From contig CAJHZI010000425.1 of the NCBI GenBank assembly GCA_905160935.1, positions 682,001-746,000 on the forward strand: DNA of 64,000 bases, read 5' to 3'. Shown piece after piece: positions 1-13,382 of this stretch; positions within the stretch are counted from its first letter, which is position 1; every line of letters begins with the position of its first letter. A program made the translations under genes and the position numbers. The DNA comes from Enchytraeus crypticus. Its lineage: Eukaryota; Annelida; Clitellata; Enchytraeida; Enchytraeidae. Below the pieces are notes generated by a model. That model searched no databases. It saw only the letters and a program-made list of their open reading frames with translations, and was not told the origin of the DNA.

Positions 1-504
1 CTGCAGCAGCCTTCTACAGCAACAGCCTCACAGCTGCTGTGACAGCATAAGGCAGCTGCTGGTTTCCTGACCAGCTGCTGTAGAGAATGCCTGCAGGATA
101 TACGGCGACAGCTGCTAGACTCGTGGCTTCCTTTAAGTCTAATATACAAAGTCACTGCATATTCATGTTGTCGTCAGAAATTATTGCGCGATTGTTTACT
201 TTCAGGTGTCTTTAAAAGAATCTTAGCACTTTAGTTGCACGTATAAAATAAAACTTATTTGCATCTCCATGCATTTTCCTTCAATAAATACACGAAATGA
301 CCAAAAGATTTCGAAATGTGATGGAATAGCGCATATTGTGAGTTTTGAACTATGACTGAACAAACCCTCCATGTTAGTTTAACTACACGTTAGTTTATCA
401 CTAGGTTTTAACTAACTACATACATGTATATATGCTAGAACACGTGTGAAATGTTTAAAGTAGAATGCTATGCTATCATGTCTGGATAACCTCTAGAACA
501 GCTT

Positions 505-822
505 CAGTTAGAGGTTCAGTAGACAGACTGCCAGGTTGCAGTCATCGACTTGAAGGGTCCTGTGTTTAGACTCTCCTAACGAGCGCTATGATGAAGTATA
601 CACACTAGCGTTGTACAAACAAACGTCTAACGGCTTATGTCGTCAGCTTTTGCATGAGCTAGAGAAGAATTGTTGCTGATTACTGTGATATGAGTTTGCA
701 ATACACCTTGTACCACAATACGTTAATGAAAAGAATCTATGTTTAGATGTCTAAAAGAATCTATGTATAGTCTATGTTTCTGGCATGCGTATGATAAATA
801 AATAAAATAAATAAATAAATCC
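505..822 (+). mobile_element. Probable tRNA-derived SINE with (AAAT)n tail
   Basis: A tRNA-like head with A-box-like and B-box-like segments (520-580) and ~200 bp of body end in an (AAAT)n tail (793-822). Called on structure only. Confidence 0.4.
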
Positions 823-2763
823 TGCACTACAGTATAGTCTAATTCTCAATAATCATTACATTAATTAATGTATCCTGGTCATGAATTATTAATATAGCCT
901 ATTCTAACATTGTTTATATATTTTTAAACCTATCATTATAAAAAAAAGATATCAAATTAATGCTAAGTGTTTTGGTAAACTATAAATTGAAATGGAATTT
1001 ACAAATACTTGATATATTTGGTTGTTTATTAGAGTTTACACAGCTGAGTTGGTTTAAAAGCTGAGCCAGTAAACAACTGGTTGCGAACTGGTCGATCCTG
1101 TCTACATGGATGAGGCGATAGCAAGTCGCTGAAATGTCCGACAGTGGACCAGTTGGAGAACGGTTCAAATTCAGTACTCAACCGGTCACTGATACGCTTT
1201 TGAGATAGGAAACTGAGGTTAAACTGGGCTTTAGCTTTTAGTCTTTCAGCATAGGTTTCCAGTGGACGTACTCTACAAAAAATTATTTCATAGGAATATT
1301 CTCGGGCTGTGATTTGACACCGTGTCCCACTGCTTACTTTGCAAGTACACTACCAAATCGTGATTCTGCGATATAAATTTACTACCAAATGACAATATTT
1401 ATATTGCACTGATGCCACTGAAATAATTTAACATTTACTACCAAATTATGAAATTACTTCACGGCAATATATTGTTTAGGATTTGTCTAATGCTAGTACA
1501 TTTTTATTAATAGTCGACTGGTTTAATTTTTTTGCAAGCTCTGCAGCATTCCGAGCCAATCTTGTAAATAAGACTCTATCACAATCACATATCTAACCTC
1601 GTCAGACAAATCATTTCCCATTCCAACATTCACTTCTGTATATACCAATCGCGCAAGGAATCCGCGAATCTGTCGAGATTTAATTCAATGAATACGTCAC
1701 ATCAACTAGTGCCTAGCCGATGACACCAGAGTGCTTTGACTAAATAGAATTTTGTATCAAAAGCCTTTTACACCTCATTAACTTCTGACTATACATTGCT
1801 GATTATTTCGTCTCTCCTTATTGATATTAAATATTAATCAATAGCCTTACACTACCCTCATCTGATACCAAAAAAAAATGAGATTATTACTTGAAACAAT
1901 GCAATGGTTTCGCTACAAAGGCGGTACATTCTGTTAGCGCTTTACACTATCAGTTGTGTGTACGAAAGCTTCATTACTAGAACGTGGCAGCAACAGCAGC
2001 ATTGCATTCATGGCAATGCTACAACGACGATGGGGCAATCATAGGAGATGGCAATCAGTAGGACTAGTCTCTAGTAATTAATGCTCCAGGGAGTAATTGT
2101 CTCCAAGCTGATGTTTTATTAGAATACGTGAATCGTCCCCAAACCAGATGTTACTAATTAAGTAATTAGGATGCAGCCGTCGCTCATTATAGCATAAATT
2201 AGCAAGAACTATTAGCAAATTCAGTAGATGCATATGGATGAACGAGAAATATTTAACACGACTTATCTAGTCCTCAAGCTGTTTTAAGTTTTTGAAAAGA
2301 AGTAAACAAGAACTGACACATTATAAACTGGATTATATTTTGTAGGTCCCATAACTCGAATTAACAATCACTCCACAAACAAATTGCATTGTATAGTTTT
2401 TAAAATTTCAAAGTCAGTCTGTCACAGTATAAAACTAAATCCGATTATATAACAGATGAACTGGCATATAGGCATACCGATATGATTATCAATAGAGAAC
2501 GTATATCATTGGCACTGAAATACTAGCCTTCCTTTATCCGGGATATTTTAAAGTCTATTTAAGTGCAAAAACTTGACCGATTAATTATATTAATTATCAT
2601 CGCAACAAAACTGAGAAAACGATAATTGAAATTCGCAGTTACTGAGATGAATAATTAAATATAGTTCTTCGCTACTCCAATTCAAGCATTCAACCCACGC
2701 TACAGAGTCGCTAGTCTTCACATATCAATGGTAAGCTGAAGTAGCCAAATGTCATATTTAAAA
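823..2763. other. Intergenic DNA, nothing recognised
   Basis: AT-rich, with no conserved reading frame on either strand. The first 120 bp of the window are rich in CAGCTGCTG and its complement, possibly the end of a repeat cut by the window edge. Confidence 0.4.
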
Positions 2764-2880
2764 AAGCTGGTAAAGCTAATGTTTACGTCAGTTTCCTCAC
2801 TCGAAAACGATGTCAGTGACGGGCGAGCCCAGGATTTGATCCCCGCACATACTGATCCGCAGTCGAATATCATACTGTCA
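2764..2880 (-). mobile_element. SINE family A copy
   Basis: Matches the plus copies at 18899 and 44173: tRNA-like head with GACCGCGGATCAGT and a B-box-like GGTTCAAATCC, then TCACTGACATCGCTTTCGAG and GAGGAAACTGACGTTAAC. Diverged copy. Confidence 0.7.
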
Positions 2881-3626
2881 GATATCTGAACTTCTTACGT
2901 CAGAATAACAATACCAATTCACACTTAAAAGTGAAACAACCGTTATTAAATAATTTAATTACAGTCATACAAAAACCAGTCGTCATCACAATTGAATACA
3001 ATTTCTAATAAGTTGCATTATAATAAATTAATATTGAGTTAGATGTCAATGTATGCATTCCCAACAGCGTATACGATTCAACTTTTCACACTGTAGTTTT
3101 TCTTCACTTACATAAAACTATAAATGCTACAAGCACTCGTGTCTATAGCTGCTTAAGCCCAATTTTGCATCGAAGTTTGTGAGAGGCAAGCTCAAAAATT
3201 AGAACTGGGCTCCAATAGAATCTAAAGCTGATGCAAAAACAATATGCCACTGACACCACTGAATCTAAAATTTACTCAGCATTCAACGCCACATAAATGT
3301 TCGACAATTCATGCGCTCAATTCAGACAAAATAGTAATTTGTACAGATTGTTGAGCAGCACTTGCACTATCATTTTAGAAGATTTATCAAAGTCTAAACT
3401 AAACATGAGAAGATCCTCGTATATTATAGTCACTACATATTTCCTCATCGGAAAAGATAAACACAAAACAGCACAACCAAATCAAACTACATCCAATACA
3501 TAATTTATATTATTATTGGCAGAGTAAACTATGACAAATGGAGAGCTCTATTAAATACACGACACAATTTATAGTCCTAACGGCATATAATTATAATATA
3601 TCGTCTTACAGGCATTCACGGGCACA

Positions 3627-3632
3627 TTTATT
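3627..3632 (-). terminator. AATAAA overlapping the HADHA stop codon
   Basis: On the minus strand the last codons run AAA AAA TAA ATG, so the hexamer AATAAA contains the stop codon. If it is the signal used, the 3' UTR would be only about 20-30 nt. No better-placed hexamer was found in the next ~100 nt. This is inference from motif position only. Confidence 0.4.
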
Positions 3633-6600
3633 TTTTGACATGAAACTTTTTACTGGAGTCCTTGGCGTGATCGAGCAATAGTTGACAGGGAGCAAACATG
3701 TCTCCGTACACTCCCTGGAACTCCTGCATCTTAGCAACCAGCTTACCGGCTCCGTAACTGTCGATGAACCGGAAAGGTCCTGAAATATCAATCAATTAAT
3801 CAATCAATCAATAATTAATTAATCAATCAATCTATCAATCAATCAATTGACGGCAAAAAGTTGACCAGGTTTGAAATTACGAGAGAGTCTATTTTATTTC
3901 TACAAACTAGACAATTATTACTCACCTACTGAGACAAACAAATAAAAATGAAATTATAATCAATAGTGACGTTAAACGCTATAACAATAAGAAATCAGTA
4001 AAATAAAGTTAATTCAGTATTTATGTCATCTCCTACAACAAACTTAAGTGAATTATCAAAACAATTTGAAGATATATTTAGCTAATGTGACAAAAAATTT
4101 GCCAGTCACAATAAACATACACGTAAGTGTCTAACAACAAACATTAGTGAGTTATCAAAAAACTTTCAAAATATATTTAGCTAATGTTACAAAAAATTAG
4201 TCAGTTAGCAGTCTAATAGTGTTTACTATTACTGTACTTTAAAAAGACTGCAATGATATAAGTAAACGTAAAACATGCGAAGTGACATATTTAAATACTG
4301 CTAGTATTCGACTTCTTTACGTATCTAACCTCCAAGGAATGCCGGGAATCCCAAGCCAAACACCATTCCAATGTCACCATCGCTCTGCAGAAAAAACATA
4401 ACATTAAAACATTACTAAAGTCATATTACAATTAATATGACAGGGTGAGATCAATTTTTCTATCATCGAGGAATTTTCTGTTGTTGTCAACAGGGCGAGG
4501 TAGAGTTTTCTACATTAAAATTAAAATCTCAAAGCCAGGCACAAGTATACATGGAAGAAATGATTAAATGATTAATATACAACGCAGAAGTGATTATACA
4601 TGGTCAAATGCAATTGCACATTGAAAAACTGTGCCTAGTGTGCACTCACTATAATAGTCAACAGTGAATTTTCATCACGCTAATTATTGAGACTTATATA
4701 GGATTTTTGATGCGGCTTCATAACATGACTTCAGTTTTTCTCTATCAAATCCAGTTTTTGCGACGAGGCAGATTATATTTTAATACTGTTTGCAGTTTTC
4801 AGCAGACATTTTAGCATTGATGTGTACAGCTTGCGGATAAAAAGTTTCTTCACATACTCTGGAATTAGACAATTTCGCTCTCTCTGAGACTTGGCACTAT
4901 CGAAAGAGAAAACAAAATTTCTTGCATTTGACAGTGTTCTTCACAGTAGACGCTCCACAATTTAGTTAGCACACTGACATTCGACCTTGTTTTACAACTT
5001 TACATTCATAATATCAGTCAATTTCTTAAACTCGAGAGTGTGACAAAAAAAAATTTAAGTAGACTTGTCGTGAGGACTACATCGACAGTAAAGCTGATGC
5101 AAACAGAAACATTTCATGCCCGCAACATATCACCGCGAAAGCCAGATTTGCATCTACTAATAATAATAACTATAATAATAATAATAAAGGTTTAACGTCC
5201 GTTTCCTCATCCAGGTATGATGTCAGGGATGTCCCCACAGCACATCTCGCTACAGATTAAATATTGGAATATTAAACCTGCTTGCTATAGGCTGCATCAT
5301 CTTCACGACCGTGTGCCGAACTCTAAACTACTGATTTCCAAAGCTAAGTAACAAAAAAGGCAAGTGCAGAAGCCAGGTCAAAGACATACCGGACTGGCTA
5401 TGATGCCGTCCTGCAGACACAGCACGGCCTCATTGGCAAATCTGCTTAGTAGACGCAGGCGGAAGTCTTCGTCATTCAATCTATATGCATGAAAAATACA
5501 AGTAAAGCATTTCTTGCAAAAAATATTTCTCAAATACAGAGATTCTCTAATTTAATTTTTTCTAATATGATGTAGGACAGAAGGATTTGAGACAGTCTAC
5601 TCGTATCCCGACCCTAGTTAAACTAGAATACAAGGGAAGATGATGATGATGACAGAGATTCTCTAATTTAATTTTTTCTAATATGATGTAGGACAGAAGG
5701 ATTTGAGACAGTCTACTCGTATCCCGACCCTAGTTAAACTAGAATACAAGGGAAGATGATGATGATGACAGAGATTCTCTAATTTCTTCAAATTCAAAAG
5801 ACAAAGTATGGAAGTATCATAACAGAAAAGTCAAAGCTAAACTATATCTAAAAAATCATATCATCAGTTAAGTGAAAATTCATATAAATAAGAAAGTAAA
5901 CAAAGTAAATGAAATAAATAAATACAGTAAATAAAGTAAAACTGGGATTCCTTCAAGGGAAGATGACGATGATGATATTGAAGTAAAAAGTGTAACAACT
6001 CTGAAGGTACAGTAGTATATGTGTACTACTTGAAATAATAATAATAATAAAGATTTAAATTGAAAGAGATATACTTGAATAGAAAAAAGCAGATGCAATC
6101 AATAAACTCGAAGTAAGCAGTAATTAAAATTAATTTAGTATTAATAACTTTGATATTACTATTAAAACTTAAAATAATAGACATATTTCCACAACCAAAT
6201 TTAGCACAAAATTTTGCATCTTAATGAATTAAAAATAACAATAAAAACACATTGATTTAGAAAGCTATGCTATACAAATAATACATACTCTCTCTTTGGC
6301 GCTATAGCATATTTCTGCATAATCTCTATGGCACCAGGGTTTACGTTACGATCCTTCCCTTCATATATAAATATGCCCTTGCCTGACTTGCGACCTACAC
6401 AAGAATTAGCAGTTTAAGCATAACAATGTATTGTACAGAACATCTACCATTACTTAATAGCAACACACAAATTCAATGCAGAAAATCATGGATTTAAAAA
6501 AAACAATATCATCATCATCATCATCATCATCTTCCCTTTAGTCCCAATTTAACTAGGGTCGGGATAAGAATAGACCTTCTTCACTCCTCTCTGTCCCAAA

Positions 6601-9600
6601 CCATACCATCAGTCAATCCCCTATACTCTCTTCTATTCGCCTCTTAAAATCTAGATGCAATTTCTGGAGCTTAAGCGCTCTCCAACCCTGTGCCCTTTCT
6701 GAACTTGGTTTGGATCTTAGTGCTTTAGTCGCCTTCTACGACACGTGCAGTCACCAATTGGTCTATTCTTCAAATAACCTGGATATAACACGGGGAATAT
6801 TTCTACACACGATACAGGTACAAATTCATCCATGCAGTTTCAAACCTGCTCTGCACTGTCAAATTTACTTTTACTTACTAAAGGAACCATAGAAAGTTAC
6901 CGACAATATTAACCATACACACCGACGCGATTATCAAATTTGTGAAACAAATCTACAACAAACGAAAGATTTTAAAAATTATAATAAAATATAATTAGAT
7001 TTAAAAATTATAATAAATAATAAAACATAATTAGATTGAAAAAATTATAATAAAATTATAATAAAATAATAAAATATAAGTAGTGTTGAAATTAATCTAA
7101 TCAATTAATAATAGAGCCAAATCTTCCTTAACAAGTCATTCGACAAGAAAGCCTGCAATAGAGATCATAGCATACCGAGGAAGCCCTTGGCAACCATTTC
7201 CTGCATGAGGTTGGTGTCCTGATCCTGGAACCCCAGCCTCTTTCCGAAAACACCCGACATGTAAGTGGCAATGTGGGAGCCTACGTCCAGACCCACCTCA
7301 TCCAGGAGTGTGGCCTGACCCACGGGAAATCCCATCAACTTCGTCTTCTTGTCCATCTCCTTTGGTTCAACGCCCTCCTGCGAGCAACAACAACAGCATA
7401 CCATATACAATACACCAGCATAGCATATACCATACACCAGCATAGCATATACCATACACCAACATAGCATATACCATACACCAGCATACTATATACCATA
7501 CACCAGCATAGCATAGTATGGCATATTCTCTCCAACAGATGATTTGATAATGCACTGCCAGGAACCTGTGAAGAGGTCTCGAAGACCGGACACCGGCCAT
7601 GACACCGCTATAGAAATTGTTGGAGGTTATTATTGTTATACTATTATTATTACTCGTCTGTGGATATGAAATGAACAGCAAAGAACAGAAAAACCAGGAG
7701 GAGTTATAACAGTCACAACACGCATTATAGTGAAATCATCAACTATGTTGATATTTAACATTTTTAATACCACATGTTTAAACTGTTAGATCATTAAGAC
7801 TATTTTCCATATAACCATTAACCAGTCCAGTGAAAGTCCGAGATTTTACTATCAGATCAGCGTGACTGGGATTCGAACCCACGAGGATTTAATTCACCTA
7901 AGGATCTTTCAATTAAAACTTCATAAGCTGCCATACATAAAACAGAAGTTCTAACGATCTTAAAGAAAATAATTCCAGAGGCAAAGCAGAAAGAAAACAA
8001 AATAAACAAAGAAATACAACATCAGCTGAAAATTACCTGAAGAAGTTTAAGCACTTCTCCAAACAGCGCACAAAGACAGCGTGTAGTGAAGAAACCTGGA
8101 GCATCCTTTACAACGATGACAACCTTTCCCTGTCTAAGACCTACGTCCACCGCAGAGGCTACGCAAATATATGCAACAAAAAGTACACTTTTCTAATCAG
8201 ACAATACAATATGATATAATGAAGATTTAGTGTCCAGTTCCTCACCCAAAGGCGACGTCAGCGACCACTAGAAATAACAAAGATACTGCAACATAGAGGA
8301 GAAATATCTAAAAGGTAAGATTATGAACAATAGTGGAAATACACATTTTGAAAATTTAATTTTCTGAAAATATGATTTGAAAATTTATTAGAAGTTAATA
8401 ACTATAGCCAAAAAATTGTATTTAGATATGAGCTTAGTGTGAAGCATGCTATTCAAAACGTCATATATTAGACGTAGCTTTCTGTGTGCAACGAACAAGT
8501 CGATGTAACGTACCAATGGTATCTTGAGAGGTTTTGTCGGTTGTAACGATTTCAAGCAGTAGCATCTTGTCAACAGGCGAGAAATAATGCATACCAATAA
8601 CCTAAGCAGAGCAATACACACACGTGCACAACTATAACCTAAGCACATAATACAGGAACACATAGGTTGATGTGTTCAATGGAGATGCTCAACTTAAGCA
8701 AATAGCTACTGGTATCCAAGTTTGTAGCATACTCGACTCATAGTCAAGAGATTGAACGTTCGAAGTCGCGCCAGATATTCTCTAACAGTGGTAATGAATC
8801 AATACACTAGCCTTATTTATATAAATAAAAAACTAACGTAATTAGACTTTAACTATTGTATCTAAAACAGAATTCCATAAGTATAACAGAATATATTGAT
8901 CTCATTAATTTGATAACTTTAAACTTTTCAAAATTACTTCTCATAGCTGAATTAGTAATATAAGCTTATAGAAATATTTCAAACCTTCTCAGGTCGTTTG
9001 CTGGCTTCAGCAATCTTAGCGATGGGCAGGGCAGAAGTATTTGAAGCAAACACACAATGCTCAGGAATGTACTACCAAGCATCAAACAAACACAATGCTC
9101 AGAAATGTACTGCAAATTATAATTATCAAACAAACACATAATGCTCAAGAATATATTGCCAATTAAAAATCTAACACAAAGCTCAGAAATGTACTGCCAA
9201 TTATCAAACAATAACACAAAGCTTTAGCACAATAATAATAATAACACACATTATAGTGAAATGATCAACTAAGTTGATCATTTAAGTAAGTTGATCATCA
9301 ACTAAGTTAATCAATTTTAATACCACATGTTAAATCCGTTAGGCAATTTTGTCCGTTTTCCGTGTAGCCAGTCCAGTGAATGTCCGAAATTTTACTCTCA
9401 GATCAGCGCGGCTGGGATTCGAACCCACGAGGATTCAATTCACCTCAGGATCTGTCATTTAAAACTTCATGACGCTGTCTACACCTCTAACCATTGCACT
9501 ATTGAGACATTCAAATTCACAGAGTTTAACATCTTCAAAAAATAACCTCAAACTAGATGTTTTCAGCCACAGTCTTTACATCTTCAAGAGATTATGTCTT

Positions 9601-12600
9601 GAAGAGAAGCCCTTTGGGCTCCGGACCTTGACGTTAAACCCACATCATCAGTCAGTCAGACATTTGCAGTATCTTAAACATTTCACAAAATTTCACTGGC
9701 TGTTGTTGAAAAACTAAATTCTACTAATATATCATAAGATCTCTTTCAGACCAACATAACACATCACTTGTAACTGACTGTTCAATAAATTTTCTGCACC
9801 ACAGAATACACAAAAACAGAACCTTTAAGTTAATTTGTGAAGGTAATTAGAAATGAAACAGTAGGATATTCCTAAAATAAATAAAAAACAATAATTTTAA
9901 CAATTACACAATTTTTACAAATATATGTTTAGACGAGTGAAATCAGTGATTTACTGATTTTGATAAATACCAAGCGTCTAACATAAGATTCCAAACATAT
10001 ACAGGCGAACTTTGCAGTACCTGTTCGACTTCCTTCAGTACGGCGTGCTTCACTTTTATATCCTCAAATACGGCTTCAATGACCATATCAGACTTCTTGA
10101 AATCATCAAACGAAAGAGTCGGCTGAAGGTTTGACAGTATCTGATCAGCTTCAAAACTGTTTCAAACAATAGCATAAGATACGCCATGTAGTCACACTGT
10201 ATTCCAAGTGGCACTTTAAAATAAATAAATAATTCTGCTTTAATATGATAGTACGAAGTATAATACAAGTAAAGCTAAAAAGGTGTGATATGCGTCACAT
10301 TCGCACCATCATGAAAAATTAAATATGCTGAACTTATAATGTTGGATACGTAATTTTTGTAAAAGAATAACTAATTCTAAAAAGCAACAATTCTTCAATA
10401 ATGTAATCCCATAACAGATCAATCATATTAGAGATGGGAATTTTATGAATTTCCAGAGTTCGGGTTCGGTTCGTTTAAAATGAAAGTTCGGTTCGGTTTG
10501 GGTTCAGTTAGTAGTGGACAATTTGAGATTTCCGTTCGGTTTATTGAAAATGAAAGTTCGGTTCGGTTCTAGCAAGGGTTCGGGTTCAGTTTGGGTTCGG
10601 CTTGCTTTCCAACTCGCAAGAGTTCGATTCGAGTTCGAAATGGTTTTGTTTGGATAATGTTGCAATTGTTTAACTTTACTTATAATAATCATGGTTATGA
10701 CAAACAAGTTTAAAATGGTTTATGGTAAATATGCTTAAAATTCATTAAGTCATAATAGCTGCCACATTTTTTCACCAGGGTAAAAATATGACAATGAAAA
10801 AAAGGAGGTAAGTGGTATTTATTCCTGTACATTTTTTAAAATATTGTAAGTTGACCAACAAATGTTCATAATATAGATATATATTTAGTTTTATTATTGT
10901 ATCTGAAATATTCTCCTTGATTATAACGAGCAAATGGAATGCTTCATCAATTTATATTTTTTTTGTCACTATAGGCCTATATATTGTTTATAATTATTTT
11001 TAATTATTTATAATTTAGAATTATTTATAATACGCTTATAATTAAGTGGAAATATCTTGGCTAAAATTTGATCCAATATTACAGAGACAAAGTGCAATTT
11101 AGTAACATAAAAATGTCAAATAAAGATGATTTGGTAAACATGTGTATTTTCATAGAAAGTGATCATAATATACACCGTTTGCTATCAACTGACCAGTAAT
11201 AAGCTTCATAATTTACCTTAGGGTTTCAAATTTGAAACTCTCAGATCAATTATGAAGTTACGAAAATAGTTATTAAATTAATGAATTGCTATGGTGCAAA
11301 ATTATTTACTCCAGATAGTCTTAAATACTTTGGACTGATTATCTGGATTTTAGAATTTGCACCGTTTTTGGACCTTCTTTTTCCTCGCCGGCTTGATTTT
11401 GTCTTAATAGTGCTCGATGTTGTCACTGATGACTGTAGCACTCTAATTGTTATTATTAATATTAATTGTTATTATTATTAACACATATAGAATGTCATAT
11501 ATAATTATTTGTAAATCTGGCTGCAAAATATTAAGGTAGCACACTAAAATTTGAAAAAAATTCATAATTTGAATTTAACAAGAAAAAATCCACCTAGATT
11601 GATTCAAGCATTTTCAGATTTTTATGGAATACTCTCATCACTTTTGTCTCTTTGATATTAATCTTCATTCCATATTTCAATGCCGTATCATTCAGACTAT
11701 CCATTGTCTTCTATAGGCCCGTCTCGCTTCCTGCTACCATTCCTTTGTACCGCCATCATTTTAAAATTTGTGTCGGAACCTGCCTTACCTGAATATATGC
11801 TGTAAGATACTGTAAGACATGTAAAAGCAAAAACTAATATATATTTGCATTGTTCTTACTATCTTTATTTAATGTCAGGCTGGTGAAGAAGAAAGGAACT
11901 ACAAGAGTTTGGATCAGTTCGGCTTGGACAAAGTCTGGGTTCGGTTCGGTTTCGGCTAGAGTCTGGGTTCGGGTTTTGTTCGGTTCGGCCAGAGTCTGGG
12001 TTCAGATTCGGTTCGGGTTCGGTCAGAGTCTGGGTTCGAGTTCGGTTCGGTCAAAATTTTAGATTTTAGGGTTCGGTTCGATTTCCATCTCTAAATAATA
12101 TATGACGTCAATCTTCAGTCAGTATTTAGATTTCTGTCAAATATTTGCTACAATTAACACAAAAAAATTTACAGAGCTTCGCTGAAACCCAGAACCACAA
12201 AGTGCTATAAATTATCGTATATAATTGTAATTATACAATATGTTGAAAACACATCTCTTCCCACCATGGACTTTTATCATCCTGCCTGACTATTTTTTGA
12301 TTACTGGACCGTCATCGTTTAGGATCTTTTTCTTTCTCGTCAGCACAAGTTTTTTCTGATCGATTAGGGTGAATCGATTTGTGGTGATATTTGATGGGGG
12401 GACGTTCCTGACATCATTCTTGTATGAGGAAACGGACGTTAAACCTTTATTTTTATTATTATAAATATTAAAAGCCTAAAATACACACTGAATAAAAGAT
12501 GGAAAGAAACTGACGTATAAATATAATATAACATCTCGATAATGCAACATAGAATGTTGCTATACTAACGAGGTCAGCTTCTTCTTCTTGACGGCAGTTT

Positions 12601-13312
12601 TCAGTCCTGTTTCTATCTGCTGTTGACCTCTCGTCAGTCCAGGCAAAGCCACGTCCTTCAGTATCGTCTGCATGCCCTTATCTATGCTCACGTGGGCTAT
12701 ACCAGCACCCATTAGCCCTGCTCCCAGCACTGCTACGTTCCTACAACATCCAGTCAATCATTTACACTGTAAGCATCATCATCATCATCATTATAACTTG
12801 GGTCAGGATACGAAGAGACTGTCTCAAATCCTCTCTGTCCTATATCACTTCATCAGTCAATCCTCAATTAGAGACTTTTCCATTCATTAAAATTTTTGTA
12901 GCAATTTCTGGAGCCTAGGCGCTCACCAACCAAATGCCCTTTCTGACGTTGGTACGGATCTTAGCGTTTTAGTCGCCTTCTACGACACGTGCAGTCACCG
13001 GTTGGTCAATTCTTCAAACAACCCGGACACAACACGGGGATCATTTACACTGTAAGCAGTGTACATTAATTAGCCTTATTAGCTACAAAATAAATGAAGT
13101 ACAAATAATTCTATTAAAAAAATACTAACTGCACCGGCCGCTGTGGCTTTCCAAAGCGATTCTTCTTACACGCAGTCATGCCATGGTATATACCAATCAG
13201 TGCCTTTGACTCATTCGTTACTCCCAACTCACCAAACCCCTGCAGACATAGCATGATCAAGCTACACACGTCAGTAAACAATAAGTTGTTTTATATCTAG
13301 AGAAGAATGGGT

Positions 13313-13382
<70 letters not shown>

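Noticed and set aside
7335..7681. Cys/Tyr-rich repetitive proteins ([13 protein letters not shown])
   Set aside because: Translation of the 22-bp minisatellite next to HADHA exon 16.
8985..9059. HADHA exon 13 starting at 9059
   Set aside because: An acceptor exists there, but starting at 9071 restores the conserved IPEH residues and keeps phase, so the longer exon is preferred.
12240..12460. Possible retroelement end ([13 protein letters not shown] frame)
   Set aside because: Only a short stretch with stops; not enough to name an element.
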